Shown piece after piece: positions 15,901 through 24,332 of a DNA stretch of 38,601 nucleotides; positions within the stretch are counted from its first letter, which is position 1, and every line of letters starts with the position of its first letter. A model generated the notes under the pieces. That model saw only the letters and a program-made list of their open reading frames with translations, made no database searches and was not told where the DNA came from. The position numbers and the translations under genes are program-made. The DNA comes from Bacteroidales bacterium. GTDB lineage: Bacteria > Bacteroidota > Bacteroidia > Bacteroidales > Lentimicrobiaceae. The stretch spans positions 1 through 38,601 of the forward strand of contig JAEUTG010000016.1 of the NCBI GenBank assembly GCA_016788045.1, read 5' to 3'.

Positions 15901-18900
15901 GTTATGTTGTTGGTTGTATAAGGGCTGAGCCTGTCTCTGTAGGTGGCATCCACACTGTTGTTGGATCCTCTTTCGAAAAGAACCCAGAAGGTGGTTGAGG
16001 TGGTCGGCGTTCCGGGTACATTCGGTCCACTGGCATAAGAAGTGCTGCTGACAAAGGCATCAATACTTTCATCCCATGGATAATACTGGTTGCTGCCAGA
16101 ATAAAGCCTGTATTTAACAAGGTCGGAGGTGTAATTTTTGAGTTTCATCAGCACTGCACTCTGAGAGGTGGCTGTTGAAATATCTATGTGGGTAGGTCTG
16201 GTAAGGCAGAGAGCTGTGGGTACAGGGCCTGTTACGGTTCCGCTGCAGCTGACATTCACTGAGGCAGCACCACCACCTGAATTCACGATGTTCTCTGGTC
16301 CGTAGGTACCAATCGGAAGTCCGGCTTTCAATCTGACAAATACCGGTACAAATTCGATGGTTGACGATGTATATTCGATGGTAAATGATTCACCATATGT
16401 TACATCATCACTTGAAACTTCAAAGTTGGTACTTCCGGTTACTGTGATCACGCCGGGGAAACCGGTGAGCGTTGTGCTGCTGAGGGTATAGTACTGTGAA
16501 ACTGATGGGCCAAGATCATCCACTGCATAGGAGAAACCTGACAGGGTGGTTGGGTCAGCAATCAGCACAGCTCCGGAGGCCGAAACCGATCCGCTGCAGG
16601 TAACGGTGGCGGAGGTAGCTCCGGCTGAGGTAATGTTGATCACTTCGCTGTTGTAATCACCTACAGTAAGTCCTGATTTAAGCCTGACAAAAATGGTGGT
16701 TGATGAAACACTTCCACCTGTCTGTGTCAGCTCAATGGATGAAGTATATCCGCTGGCTTCTGAGAGAGAGATTTCATAATCAGCCGGTCCATTCACAAAG
16801 ATGTTGGCTGTAAGATTCTCGCCGGATACTGCAAATGACTGAGCTGCTGATGGATTGGCCGGGTCGGTGATGAAACCGGAAAGGGTTGTTGGTGTTGCTG
16901 AAACTGAAGGTGAACTGGTGACATTGATGGTCATTACTTCACGCTGTACGATAGCGGCAGTATTGGCGCCTGATCCCCAATCACCGGTGGCATTGGTAAC
17001 AGCATCAAAAACAGTATTGTCGGCATTGCGGAATTCGATGCGGCGAACACCGTCCGGGTTGTTTGCTCCAATGGGGATGATGGCAGGGAAGTCGCCGGTT
17101 ACACTTGCTCCGGCCTGGGTATAAACTTCGTTAATGGAAACCGGGAACCCTGCCTGGGTTGAATTTGTAGCCGCGGCCTGCCTTGCCTGATAGGCAAACA
17201 GGGGGTCTCCGGTGCCGGCTTCGTTGCTGTAAACCAGGGTAAACTTACCATCGTAGGTTGCTCCCGAAATTCCATAGATGAAAGCACCGTCATCGGTGGT
17301 GGCAGGCGTGGCCGGTGAGGCGGCAATATCGAGTGCTGTGAGGACTTTGGTGCTTACAAACATCGGGTTTGAGAAAGAACCACCTGCAGGTACACAGGCT
17401 ACCCTTATGTTGTGCTGTTGTCCGGCACCAAACCTTGAACTGTTTGCAGTCGGCTGAAAATACAACCAGACTGGTCCGCTGTTGCCGCTGGCATCAGTCG
17501 TGAAGGCATTGTCAAAATCACTTCCTGAGAATGCGGTTCCGTTCCAGATATTACCGGCTCCAAATGCGGTTGCAGCTTCGGAGGTCAGACCAATCTGAGA
17601 GCGGATGTCATAAGTAGTTGAAGGATTCAGGTTTTCAAAAGAAAGACAGATGGCAAACGGAGCCCTGTGGGTATTGGTTGTTGCGGTGGTTTTTCCTCCG
17701 AAATACTGCGGAACTACCAGTTCATTCATGACCGGAGCCAGGCTGATAAGGTGAAGGTTTGCTGCTCCATAGGTGCTTCCGCTGAAGGTTGTACCGGCAG
17801 TCAGGGTGAAGTTGGCGTTGCTGGTGAGTGCTGCAGAAATGGTTCTGCCTGGGGTGGCTGCTGCATCAATATCTGCAGTGATAAATAGATAATTTGTACC
17901 AATTCCAAATTCCTGCGACAAGCCGGTGAAACTGAGGGTTTCGCCTGACCCGGCGCTGGCCGATGAAACCTGACCGATCATGACATCCGAACCAGCAGAG
18001 AATGCATTGTCGGCTGAAAACCAGAGTTTAAATCCGTTGGCTGGAATATCAGCTGACTGGTAATTGCCGGCTGCAGCTACGGACAAGGCTGAAAGGGTAG
18101 TTACATCATTTACTACAAGCAAAGCTGCACGGTAGAGTACATTGTTGGTGGAGTTAACCAGGCAGTTGGCTGAGGAGGGATCAGCACCGGTAACCTGCAC
18201 AACAGGATCGGTAGGGGTAAAGGTGAAAGCCGTGCCAACATTGGTGCCGGAAGCGGTCTGCACCTGAAGGCTGAAACCATCGTTCACATCAACAAAAGCA
18301 GGAACTGTTACCCCGAAAGTGCTGACTCCGGAAGCATTGGTAAGGGTGGTAAGCGTGACCGGTGAAGGGGAAGAAGTATAGGCTGTGCCATCAACGAGGT
18401 ATGACTCATCGGTGGTAGCATCGTTGTCGGTGATCTGTAAATCAAACCTGAAAGCATAGCCTGAAACCGGATTGTTGTACTGGTCAAAGGCATTGCAGGT
18501 AACGGTACTTGCAGTATTCAATGACAGGTCGGGGGTGATGGAAGTACTGCTGTTGCCGGCAACGACCGCACCGGCGTTGATTACCTGGGTAACGGATGCA
18601 TTGTTGTAACCTGTTGCCACAACACTCACGCTTTTAGAACCTGCAGTGGTCAGTAAGCTGTTGCCGTTTGAAGGGACCAGCTGAAGATTTCCGGCTGACA
18701 AAACATAGTCTCCCGCGCCAAGGCTGACACCGCCGATGGTAACATCGGTAACGGCTGCACGCCAGGTGGCATCATCGGTAAAGGTAATGTCGATGTTGTT
18801 GTCAACATTGTTGCTGGTGGCATCAGCGGTTAAAACAGGAGGGGTAAGCCCACCAGAAGAAACAGTAAACGTCCATGCCGGCAATGAAGCATACCTGGTA

Positions 18901-19517
18901 TCACTTGAAACCCAATTGGTGTTTGTACTTACTGAACTTAGCAAGGTTGCTGCTGATCCGCTGTTGGTTTCAATATTGTAATAGCCATTGTCAAGTGCAC
19001 TTACATGAATGGCTGATGTTCCATCAACAAGTCCGGAAGGTAGATATGAGCTGGAAGCATCTGGCGTCCCGGTTGTCAGCCATCCGGTATTTGCAATATT
19101 CAGACCATAGATGAAAGTAACAGATGTATTCCATGTGCCTTGAAAAATAAAAAGCTGGTCACCTGAAGCATTGAATGAAAAATTAGTTGGAGCATTCGAA
19201 CTCCATCCTGTTCCGGTTATATCCATCCCATTTGTCCAGGTCAGCACAGCTCCGGCTGCAATGGCGGTTGGGGCAGTAAAAGTTAATACTCCTTCACCGG
19301 TTCTGAAGGTTGTCGGAGAGGTCATGCCGTTGTCAGTGAAGTTTATCACAGTATTGGCCTGAAGATCAACAAAGGTAACGAAGGCAAACTGGTCAGCGTT
19401 GTCAGTCTGCATTGCAATTACTGCCGCATCTCCGGCAACAAGTGTGGTCTGCCCGACCACCCTTTGGCCAAAAATCATGGTGACAATTAGCATCACCAAA
19501 ATGGTAAATCTTTTCAT
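12906..19517 (-). CDS. Giant secreted multidomain protein with C-terminal dockerin-like domain
   Basis: The 2203-residue protein has a signal peptide (1-23, ending RVVGQ) and no catalytic domain I can recognise. Approximate order: an N-terminal beta domain (24-225, DNADQFAFVTFVDLQ...); a DUF1533/HID-like domain (226-320, VTIGGVSLGAGDYVLSAGNL); Ig-like (321-440); unassigned modules (445-860); two copies of a module with YEISLSEASGY and TTIFVRLKSGL (873-1095) and a third near 1580-1696; CHB_HEX_C_1-like (1306-1386, SIYYTTDGSDP); DUF5689-like (1389-1582); FN3-like (1699-1812); a jelly-roll (1816-2006); the shared C-terminal module (2009-2142); dockerin-like (2143-2203) with DVNQDGSIDTSDM and DVNGDGGVDTSDM. 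It probably acts as a large adhesin or binding component outside the cell. There is no T9SS sorting domain; the protein ends NYVGSAHP. Confidence 0.85.
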   Translation of the reverse strand: MKRFTILVMLIVTMIFGQRVVGQTTLVAGDAAVIAMQTDNADQFAFVTFVDLQANTVINFTDNGMTSPTTFRTGEGVLTFTAPTAIAAGAVLTWTNGMDITGTGWSSNAPTNFSFNASGDQLFIFQGTWNTSVTFIYGLNIANTGWLTTGTPDASSSYLPSGLVDGTSAIHVSALDNGYYNIETNSGSAATLLSSVSTNTNWVSSDTRYASLPAWTFTVSSGGLTPPVLTADATSNNVDNNIDITFTDDATWRAAVTDVTIGGVSLGAGDYVLSAGNLQLVPSNGNSLLTTAGSKSVSVVATGYNNASVTQVINAGAVVAGNSSTSITPDLSLNTASTVTCNAFDQYNNPVSGYAFRFDLQITDNDATTDESYLVDGTAYTSSPSPVTLTTLTNASGVSTFGVTVPAFVDVNDGFSLQVQTASGTNVGTAFTFTPTDPVVQVTGADPSSANCLVNSTNNVLYRAALLVVNDVTTLSALSVAAAGNYQSADIPANGFKLWFSADNAFSAGSDVMIGQVSSASAGSGETLSFTGLSQEFGIGTNYLFITADIDAAATPGRTISAALTSNANFTLTAGTTFSGSTYGAANLHLISLAPVMNELVVPQYFGGKTTATTNTHRAPFAICLSFENLNPSTTYDIRSQIGLTSEAATAFGAGNIWNGTAFSGSDFDNAFTTDASGNSGPVWLYFQPTANSSRFGAGQQHNIRVACVPAGGSFSNPMFVSTKVLTALDIAASPATPATTDDGAFIYGISGATYDGKFTLVYSNEAGTGDPLFAYQARQAAATNSTQAGFPVSINEVYTQAGASVTGDFPAIIPIGANNPDGVRRIEFRNADNTVFDAVTNATGDWGSGANTAAIVQREVMTINVTSSPSVSATPTTLSGFITDPANPSAAQSFAVSGENLTANIFVNGPADYEISLSEASGYTSSIELTQTGGSVSSTTIFVRLKSGLTVGDYNSEVINITSAGATSATVTCSGSVSASGAVLIADPTTLSGFSYAVDDLGPSVSQYYTLSSTTLTGFPGVITVTGSTNFEVSSDDVTYGESFTIEYTSSTIEFVPVFVRLKAGLPIGTYGPENIVNSGGGAASVNVSCSGTVTGPVPTALCLTRPTHIDISTATSQSAVLMKLKNYTSDLVKYRLYSGSNQYYPWDESIDAFVSSTSYASGPNVPGTPTTSTTFWVLFERGSNNSVDATYRDRLSPYTTNNITFGLPTANSITVPFSLSGNFVPYNGYDNTVKHVVLAYSNSVLVSATSTTLSTGAFNLVCPDGTTIDLIEVRAIDNTLIASITGSWNTTTVIGNVPDLPVTAAPVITPASGNFYASFTASISCTTPSSSIYYTTDGSDPDNAGNGTLYTIPVSITGTTTLKAIAYAPGFDPSVVVSATYTFPVINDVANIAALRASAADGTTIYRLTGEAVLTFKTVSRNAKYIQDATGAILIDDNTGKITTTYSLYDGITGITGTLSNFNSMLQFVPVIDPGAATSTGNVVVPEEVTLATLNTSHQAKLVKILNTTITGVSPFVVSTNYVINDPSGAGFLRTQYSDLDYLGTDIPAEPQDLTAVILQFNTTMQVVPRSLADFTVSTGPILTATPNTLTGFGYAAGNGPSTSQSYVLEGSNLSGYPGNISVSAAGTSGYEVSTDDITFAASVNVPFTASALSATTVYVRLKAGLTAGAYNSEIIVNNGGGILLPVNVTCSGTVLAGEPTNHVTAFAADSPLSSAIVLTWDDNDGVQPADGFLVLANTTGIFTAPVDGTPVTNDANLGDASAAMNVAHGVETLTFGGLTAATTYYFAIYPYTNAGALIDYKTDPAAPEANATTLAAALPIAAWTFDATNAAPNTPNAIAANYGNQLTAMFYADGTNGSSLWASPSSNPQLTAFGGSTLNDPRPTQVSGNAITLANSSANGQSVVFKYSMTGYENPIITFVTRGTSTGFNTHQWAWSTDNVTYTNFGTNTANTTSSFLLRTLDLSTIDAVDQAAEVYIRLTVSGASSATGNNRLDNIVIDATPAAPSTKTLNVTAFLEGLYEAGTGEMRQALGDSGPQFGAGIADEVTVELHDATAPYAAAYTFTNVSLSTAGNLSISTIPAVVSGSYYIAIKHRNSIETWSSNPVSFDGAGPFSYDFTTAASQAFGDNMLQIGSVYVIFGGDVNQDGSIDTSDMTVVDNGAAEYLTGYILADVNGDGGVDTSDMTIIDNSSSNYVGSAHP

Positions 19518-19581
19518 GAAGAAAGGTTTTGACTGTTAGTATTTCTGATTTTTTGGGGTTCTGTTTAAGAAGTAAACTTAG

Positions 19582-19608
19582 CAAAATTATTCAATTAATT
19601 CACTGCAA
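19582..19608 (-). promoter_or_regulatory. Promoter candidate for the 2203-residue protein gene
   Basis: On the minus strand TTG (19608-19606), 16 bases, TAATTTTG (19589-19582), a full -7 match with a short spacer. The leader would be about 60 nt to the ATG at 19517. Confidence 0.4.
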
Positions 19609-19769
19609 CCCGTTAAAACTAAGTTAATGAATGGTTAATTTTTTAACCTTTCTGTAAAGCATTGGCTATAAGTTTGATAAAGGTATCCGGGAAACGGAAA
19701 ACAGCATTCAGGTACATCTGAGTCAGCTGATTCCGGGTTTCAGTGATATTCCCTGACGCAATGCTTCAC

Positions 19770-20405
19770 TTATTTTGTAGGGTTGAGTTGAATATGTTCG
19801 TTGCATACTGCATTCTTGCCGGGAAGAATGTCGAGCTGTATGATTTTTTTATCGCCAAATATTCCCAGCCTTGAAGCATAGGAATTTTTGACGAAAGCAT
19901 TCGTGGTAAATTTCAGTTCAGGTGAAACGCCTGCTGCAAAAGGCACTGAATTGGAAAACTTTATAGTGCAGATACGCAGGCCTTTCTCACCATCAGGTAA
20001 AACCGTACCACCGGTTTTACGGGGTGCAGGGCGGCCAGCCAGTCTGATCAGTCCCGGCAGGGATGCGTTGATCATTTTAGGTTTCAGACTGTCAGACAAT
20101 TCTGAACTTCCGGGCACAATGGTGACCATATCGGCTTTCACCTCCGCTCCGTTCAGGATTTCTTTGTTGTATTCAATCCCGGCCTGAAAGGTTGCGATCT
20201 CAATGGGGACATTTTTCCCTGTCCTGACAATGAAAAGATCGAATATCAGGGTTTTATCATCCGTTTGCTTCAGATTCCTCAACTGTAGCTGGAAATCAGA
20301 GGGTCCTGCAGTTTTTGAAACTGTTTGAGCAGATAAAGGTGCATTTGCCAGTGCAGTGGCACAAACGGCCACAACCATGGTGAATCTCATGAATTGTTTA
20401 TTCAT
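19770..20405 (-). CDS. Stand-alone cohesin-like domain protein, secreted
   Basis: This 211-residue protein consists of a signal peptide (1-27, ending PLSAQ) and one domain (about 35-205) aligning with the cohesin-like domain of the two larger proteins. Shared features in order are DFQLQLRNLKQTDDKTLIFDLF, written here as DFQLQLRNLKQ and LIFDLFIV, then IEIATFQAGIEYNKEILNGAE, i.e. IEIATFQAGIEYN, then LIRLAGRPAP, CTIKFSNSVPFAAG, PELKFTTNAFVKNSYASRLG and ILPGKNAV. It has no sorting domain, no lipobox and no dockerin. The gene lies 51 bases downstream of the dockerin-bearing 20457 gene in the same direction, so the two are probably one transcript. That spacing suggests a cognate pair, with this protein a soluble binding partner; this is inference. 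Confidence 0.8.
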   Translation of the reverse strand: MNKQFMRFTMVVAVCATALANAPLSAQTVSKTAGPSDFQLQLRNLKQTDDKTLIFDLFIVRTGKNVPIEIATFQAGIEYNKEILNGAEVKADMVTIVPGSSELSDSLKPKMINASLPGLIRLAGRPAPRKTGGTVLPDGEKGLRICTIKFSNSVPFAAGVSPELKFTTNAFVKNSYASRLGIFGDKKIIQLDILPGKNAVCNEHIQLNPTK

Positions 20406-20456
20406 TTTTTTTGGTTTTGCTGTGCAATTTAATCAATTTCTGTTCACAATCAGCAA

Positions 20457-23400
20457 TCAGGGTAAAACTGTTCCGACAAAGTTGAACTGGTTGTTGTCGA
20501 TGATGCTCAGGTCAGCAGTATCAACGGATCCATCACCATTTACATCCGTTACCAGATACCCCGATGCGAACAGGTTCTGATCATTGTCAACCGGAGTAAA
20601 GTCCGCTGTATCAATCACCCCGTCATGGTTTACATCGCCTGAGAAAATGGTATATTGTCCGTCAACCATTTGCTGCAGGTTGTTGCCGTATACCAGTGAG
20701 GGCGAATTAAATGCATAATCAATCACCGGACCCGAGAACGATACAGGAGCAGCAGAGGTAGTTTCGAGCGAGTTGCGGTGTTTTATGGTGAGATAGTAGC
20801 TCTGGTTGAAGGATGAAGGAACCGGAACCGATGCAGAACCATTGGTTCCAAGATTGACATCAGCAATGGTATGAACTACCACACCATACGATGCGGCATC
20901 GTGCAGTTCAATGTTTATCTGATCTGCAACCCCGCTATCGAATTGCGGACCCGACTCATTCCAGGCTTCGTTCATGGTATTTCCACCGGCGTAAAGTCCT
21001 TCGAGATAAACTGTAAGATTCAGAATTTTGTCGTTACTCAGGATAAAAACATTATAATCCTCAGTTTCTCCGTAATTGTAGGTTGAACAGGCATCGAAAT
21101 CAGTAACACTCCACACTTCCCTCACCCTCAGTCTGGTTGTACCGGCTATAGCGCTTTCAGGAACAGTAAACTCAATGGTTTCGGTTGCCGGAGTCGGACC
21201 TACGTCAATGCTTCCAAGTTTTTCAATGGTTTCGAAAACGCCGTTCTGGTTAAAATCAATCCAGGCAGCCAGGTTGTTTCCGGTACTGTAGGTGCCCGGG
21301 CTCAGGGTCAGGACATTTACCGAACCTGGTGTCAGGTCGGTTGAAAGGTTGCTGTAATAGTTATAATATGGTGAAGCAGAGGCTCCTGTGATGTTGCTGA
21401 TATCGCCGAGCTGAACCAGACTGATGTAATCCCCATACCCGGTGCCATTGTTGTATGCGGGAATGCAATACTCAAATTGGGTAACATTGATGTAGTTGGT
21501 CTTGGTCTCTGTATCCTGTCCAAAAGCATTCGCAGCAGTCAGAGTGACCGAATACTGCCCGGTTGCACTAAAACTGACTACCGGGTTCTGAGAAGTACTG
21601 CCGGTGCCGTCAAGATAAACAAATGTCTGGGGGTTGATGGTCCATTGCCAGCTGCTGGGAAGATTGGCTGATAAATCGGTTAAGGTTACGGAACTGTTGA
21701 CCGGTGCAACGGTAGCTGAGGCGGAAAATTCGGCCACCGGAGCGACATTGCTGGAATAACAACTGAGCACGGCCTGCCATCCGGCTCTTACAACGCTGCC
21801 ATCGGAAGTGAAACGGAAGGTGAGGGCTCCTTCAGGGTTGGTTGCCGTCAGGGTGCCCGGAATGGTGGTTCCATGGAAATTGCCAAGGAGTGCACCTGAG
21901 GTGGTTGTGCCATCATAAACCTTCAGGTAATCATAATTCAGTTCGGTGTTAAACGCCGTGAAACTGACCCTGACCTTTGCGCCCGCTGTTGCAGGAAGGA
22001 AAGTGAGTGTATAGTCTTCGGAGTCATTGTAATTTCCAGAAGGGCCGCCTGAATCATAAAAATCGCCGGAACAGGCCGTAATGGTTCCGTTGCCCATGTT
22101 GAATACCGGCGGAACAACCGTGATATACGATGCCCGCGTTTTTGTATCTGTTGATCCCGGCTTTGTAATTGTGAGGCTCACATCATAGCTGCCGGTAGCC
22201 ACATAGGTAACAGCCGGAGGATTTTGACCGCTGAAGGCTGATGGTGATCCTCCCGGAAAACTCCATTCCCAGGAAACGGGGTTGCAGGATGAGTTATCCG
22301 TGAACAGCACACTGTTGCCTGTAATTACAGTGACAGGCGAAGCGGTGAAGTCAGCGATCAGGTCTTTCACTGTTATGTAACCTGATTTGGTTTCTGAGTC
22401 TGTTTCAATGCCATTGCCAACCGTAAGCGTAACATCGTATGTGCCAGAAGCGGGATAGGTAACCGGAGGGGGTGTTTCACCACTGTATGATGAAGGTGAA
22501 CCTCCGGGAAAACTCCATTGCCAGGAGGTTGGTTCAGCCAGAGACTGATCGGTAAAGGTTACCGCTGATCCTGTACAAAGGGTAGTCTGCGAGGCGGTAA
22601 ACTCAGCCGTCAGGGCGGGAGGGGCAATCTGAAACACTCCGACGCGGTTTTTCCGGCCACTGTTGAAATATTCACCAATTGACCAGAATGTAACGTCATC
22701 CGTGGGGTCAATGGTCATCTGGGAGTAATCCCCGTAGCGCGAAGAGGGATCCGACTGGGTGCTGCTGGCAATTACCTCTTCTGCCAGAGTCATGGTTCCT
22801 GCCGGATCGGAGGCATAGCGGCCGGTAAACCGGAGGGCCGGAAATTGAGTCGTACTTACAATTGTGTAGGCAAGCCCAATGTTGCCATTGGCATCCATAC
22901 ACATATTTCCGCAAAAGGCACTGTGGCCGTCAGGTTGGGCATAAGTACCTTCCTGATGGATGGTCCAGGGCGCTCCATCGGTGGTTTGCCTGAGCTCATA
23001 CCAGCGGATGCCGGCTTTGTTGTCGGCTCCGTTAAGGTCGACCACAAAATTGAAAATGGCGCTGTTGTATCCCGGAAATCTCCGGTACTGTGCCATATAC
23101 ATGATGGTTGCCTGCAAGGCATCGATGTCGCTGCCCGATGGCTGGGGCAGATTTGAAAAGGAGCCGTTGTCAAACAGGCCGTCAAATGGCTGTGTATTGA
23201 GAATCTGAGGACTGGAGATTGTTGAATTTGCCGGGGTAGTCCAGTTTACGTTGATCGACCAGATCTTCAGGTGATCGGTAGAAACACCGCTCCAGGCATC
23301 ATCCTGCATGTAAACAATGGGTGCATTCCCGGCAGGAGGAAGTTGAGGGCCATTCACATTGAACCCGAGTGGGCTGTAGAACCCGCTGGTGACTATCCCG

Positions 23401-24200
23401 GTCAGCGGGAAACCAAGCATTTGTGCTGTAGTATTGCCAACCAGCATCTTGTCGCGTTCCAGCACAAAAACCACCTGGCTGGTGCTGGCCGATCCCTGAT
23501 CTTTGTTGGCTGTTATGTAATAACCGTCCGACCATACCGAGAATTTCGGATAATCCGGAAAGGTATTGGTATTGAACCTGTATACATACCAGCCGTCTGT
23601 AACCGGGTTCGGGCCCTGGCTGATGGCCACGTCAAAGCCGTTGGAGAAGAATTCAGTGATCAGAAACCTGTCGGCATAACGGTCGTAAATCACGATCGGG
23701 TCACCCATGGTTCCCGGCAGGATGGTTCCCAGTGATGCAGCGGCTGTGAGTGGATTTCCGGCTTTATCCCAGATGCGGAAAGATGAATTCCATGCATTCA
23801 CGAAGTGGTTGGGACCTACCGCCCCGGTTGGATCGGTTGGGGTCGCTGTGGCACTGGCAGCATCAAACGACAGCAAGGGCGCCCTCCCCTGTACTTTCGG
23901 AGCACGGTTCTGAAGGTCAATCAGCGGATCTCCATCTTTGGGAAGGCCTTTCCCTTCAACGGATGTGTTTGATCCCCACCTCTTCGGATTTACTTCTTTT
24001 ACAATTTCCTCCGCTGGCCTGAATGTTCCGTCAGCCAGTTGTGATTCGATGGATGGGGAGAAGGTTACCGGTGAGGAGATGGTAATCAGCGTGGGATGCT
24101 GGGAACCGGTTGCCATTCCCGGGCTGCTGTTCTGTGAAAACAGCGATAGGGCCGGAAGTATGAGAGTGGCAATCAGTAAGATGTTTATTGCTCTTTTCAT
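20457..24200 (-). CDS. Secreted PKD/CUB/GEVED protein with C-terminal dockerin-like domain
   Basis: The start is placed at the ATG at 24200 (MKRAINILL); the frame continues upstream only by a TTG at 24221. The 1247-residue protein has a signal peptide (1-23, ending LSLFSQ) and an N-terminal domain of about 450 residues with propeller-like strands (TDPTGAVGPNHFVNAWN, GDPIVIYDRYADRFLITEFF, SRYGDYSQMTIDP). PKD domains follow at about 527-608 and 609-692 (WQWSFPGGSPSSYSG), a CUB-like domain at 703-813 (FYDSGGPSGNY ... YDYLKVYDG), a third PKD at 820-903 and GEVED at 907-1052 (AWIDFNQNGVFE ... GETEDYNV). The shared module is at 1055-1183 and the dockerin-like domain at 1184-1247 (DVNHDGVIDTADF, DVNGDGSVDTADL). 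No protease motif is visible. Its module order after the N-terminal domain copies that of two S8 proteases here, as if one head domain had been exchanged. Confidence 0.85.
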   Translation of the reverse strand: MKRAINILLIATLILPALSLFSQNSSPGMATGSQHPTLITISSPVTFSPSIESQLADGTFRPAEEIVKEVNPKRWGSNTSVEGKGLPKDGDPLIDLQNRAPKVQGRAPLLSFDAASATATPTDPTGAVGPNHFVNAWNSSFRIWDKAGNPLTAAASLGTILPGTMGDPIVIYDRYADRFLITEFFSNGFDVAISQGPNPVTDGWYVYRFNTNTFPDYPKFSVWSDGYYITANKDQGSASTSQVVFVLERDKMLVGNTTAQMLGFPLTGIVTSGFYSPLGFNVNGPQLPPAGNAPIVYMQDDAWSGVSTDHLKIWSINVNWTTPANSTISSPQILNTQPFDGLFDNGSFSNLPQPSGSDIDALQATIMYMAQYRRFPGYNSAIFNFVVDLNGADNKAGIRWYELRQTTDGAPWTIHQEGTYAQPDGHSAFCGNMCMDANGNIGLAYTIVSTTQFPALRFTGRYASDPAGTMTLAEEVIASSTQSDPSSRYGDYSQMTIDPTDDVTFWSIGEYFNSGRKNRVGVFQIAPPALTAEFTASQTTLCTGSAVTFTDQSLAEPTSWQWSFPGGSPSSYSGETPPPVTYPASGTYDVTLTVGNGIETDSETKSGYITVKDLIADFTASPVTVITGNSVLFTDNSSCNPVSWEWSFPGGSPSAFSGQNPPAVTYVATGSYDVSLTITKPGSTDTKTRASYITVVPPVFNMGNGTITACSGDFYDSGGPSGNYNDSEDYTLTFLPATAGAKVRVSFTAFNTELNYDYLKVYDGTTTSGALLGNFHGTTIPGTLTATNPEGALTFRFTSDGSVVRAGWQAVLSCYSSNVAPVAEFSASATVAPVNSSVTLTDLSANLPSSWQWTINPQTFVYLDGTGSTSQNPVVSFSATGQYSVTLTAANAFGQDTETKTNYINVTQFEYCIPAYNNGTGYGDYISLVQLGDISNITGASASPYYNYYSNLSTDLTPGSVNVLTLSPGTYSTGNNLAAWIDFNQNGVFETIEKLGSIDVGPTPATETIEFTVPESAIAGTTRLRVREVWSVTDFDACSTYNYGETEDYNVFILSNDKILNLTVYLEGLYAGGNTMNEAWNESGPQFDSGVADQINIELHDAASYGVVVHTIADVNLGTNGSASVPVPSSFNQSYYLTIKHRNSLETTSAAPVSFSGPVIDYAFNSPSLVYGNNLQQMVDGQYTIFSGDVNHDGVIDTADFTPVDNDQNLFASGYLVTDVNGDGSVDTADLSIIDNNQFNFVGTVLP

Positions 24201-24227
24201 GTTCTGTGGTTTAAATGCCAAAACAAG

Positions 24228-24254
24228 TTTCAGGCATTCTTGATATGCCTGAAA
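24228..24254 (-). terminator. Hairpin between the 24333 and 20457 genes
   Basis: A perfect 10-bp stem (TTTCAGGCAT / ATGCCTGAAA) with a 7-base loop lies about 80 bases beyond the stop at 24333 and about 28 bases before the ATG at 24200. It has only a weak T-rich tail on the minus strand (AACTTGTTTTGG). It could be a leaky terminator or a leader hairpin of the downstream gene. Confidence 0.45.
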
Positions 24255-24332
24255 CCTGTTTGTAAAGAGTGATTAAATCAAGGGTTGTTTATTTATCTTG
24301 TATTTGCCTGTAAATTCTCCGAAAAAAATGGT

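Noticed and set aside
23271..23735. 154-residue plus-strand frame opposite the 20457-24200 gene
   Set aside because: Antisense shadow without promoter or family resemblance; the same holds for 33021-33485 and 37545-37949 opposite the proteases.
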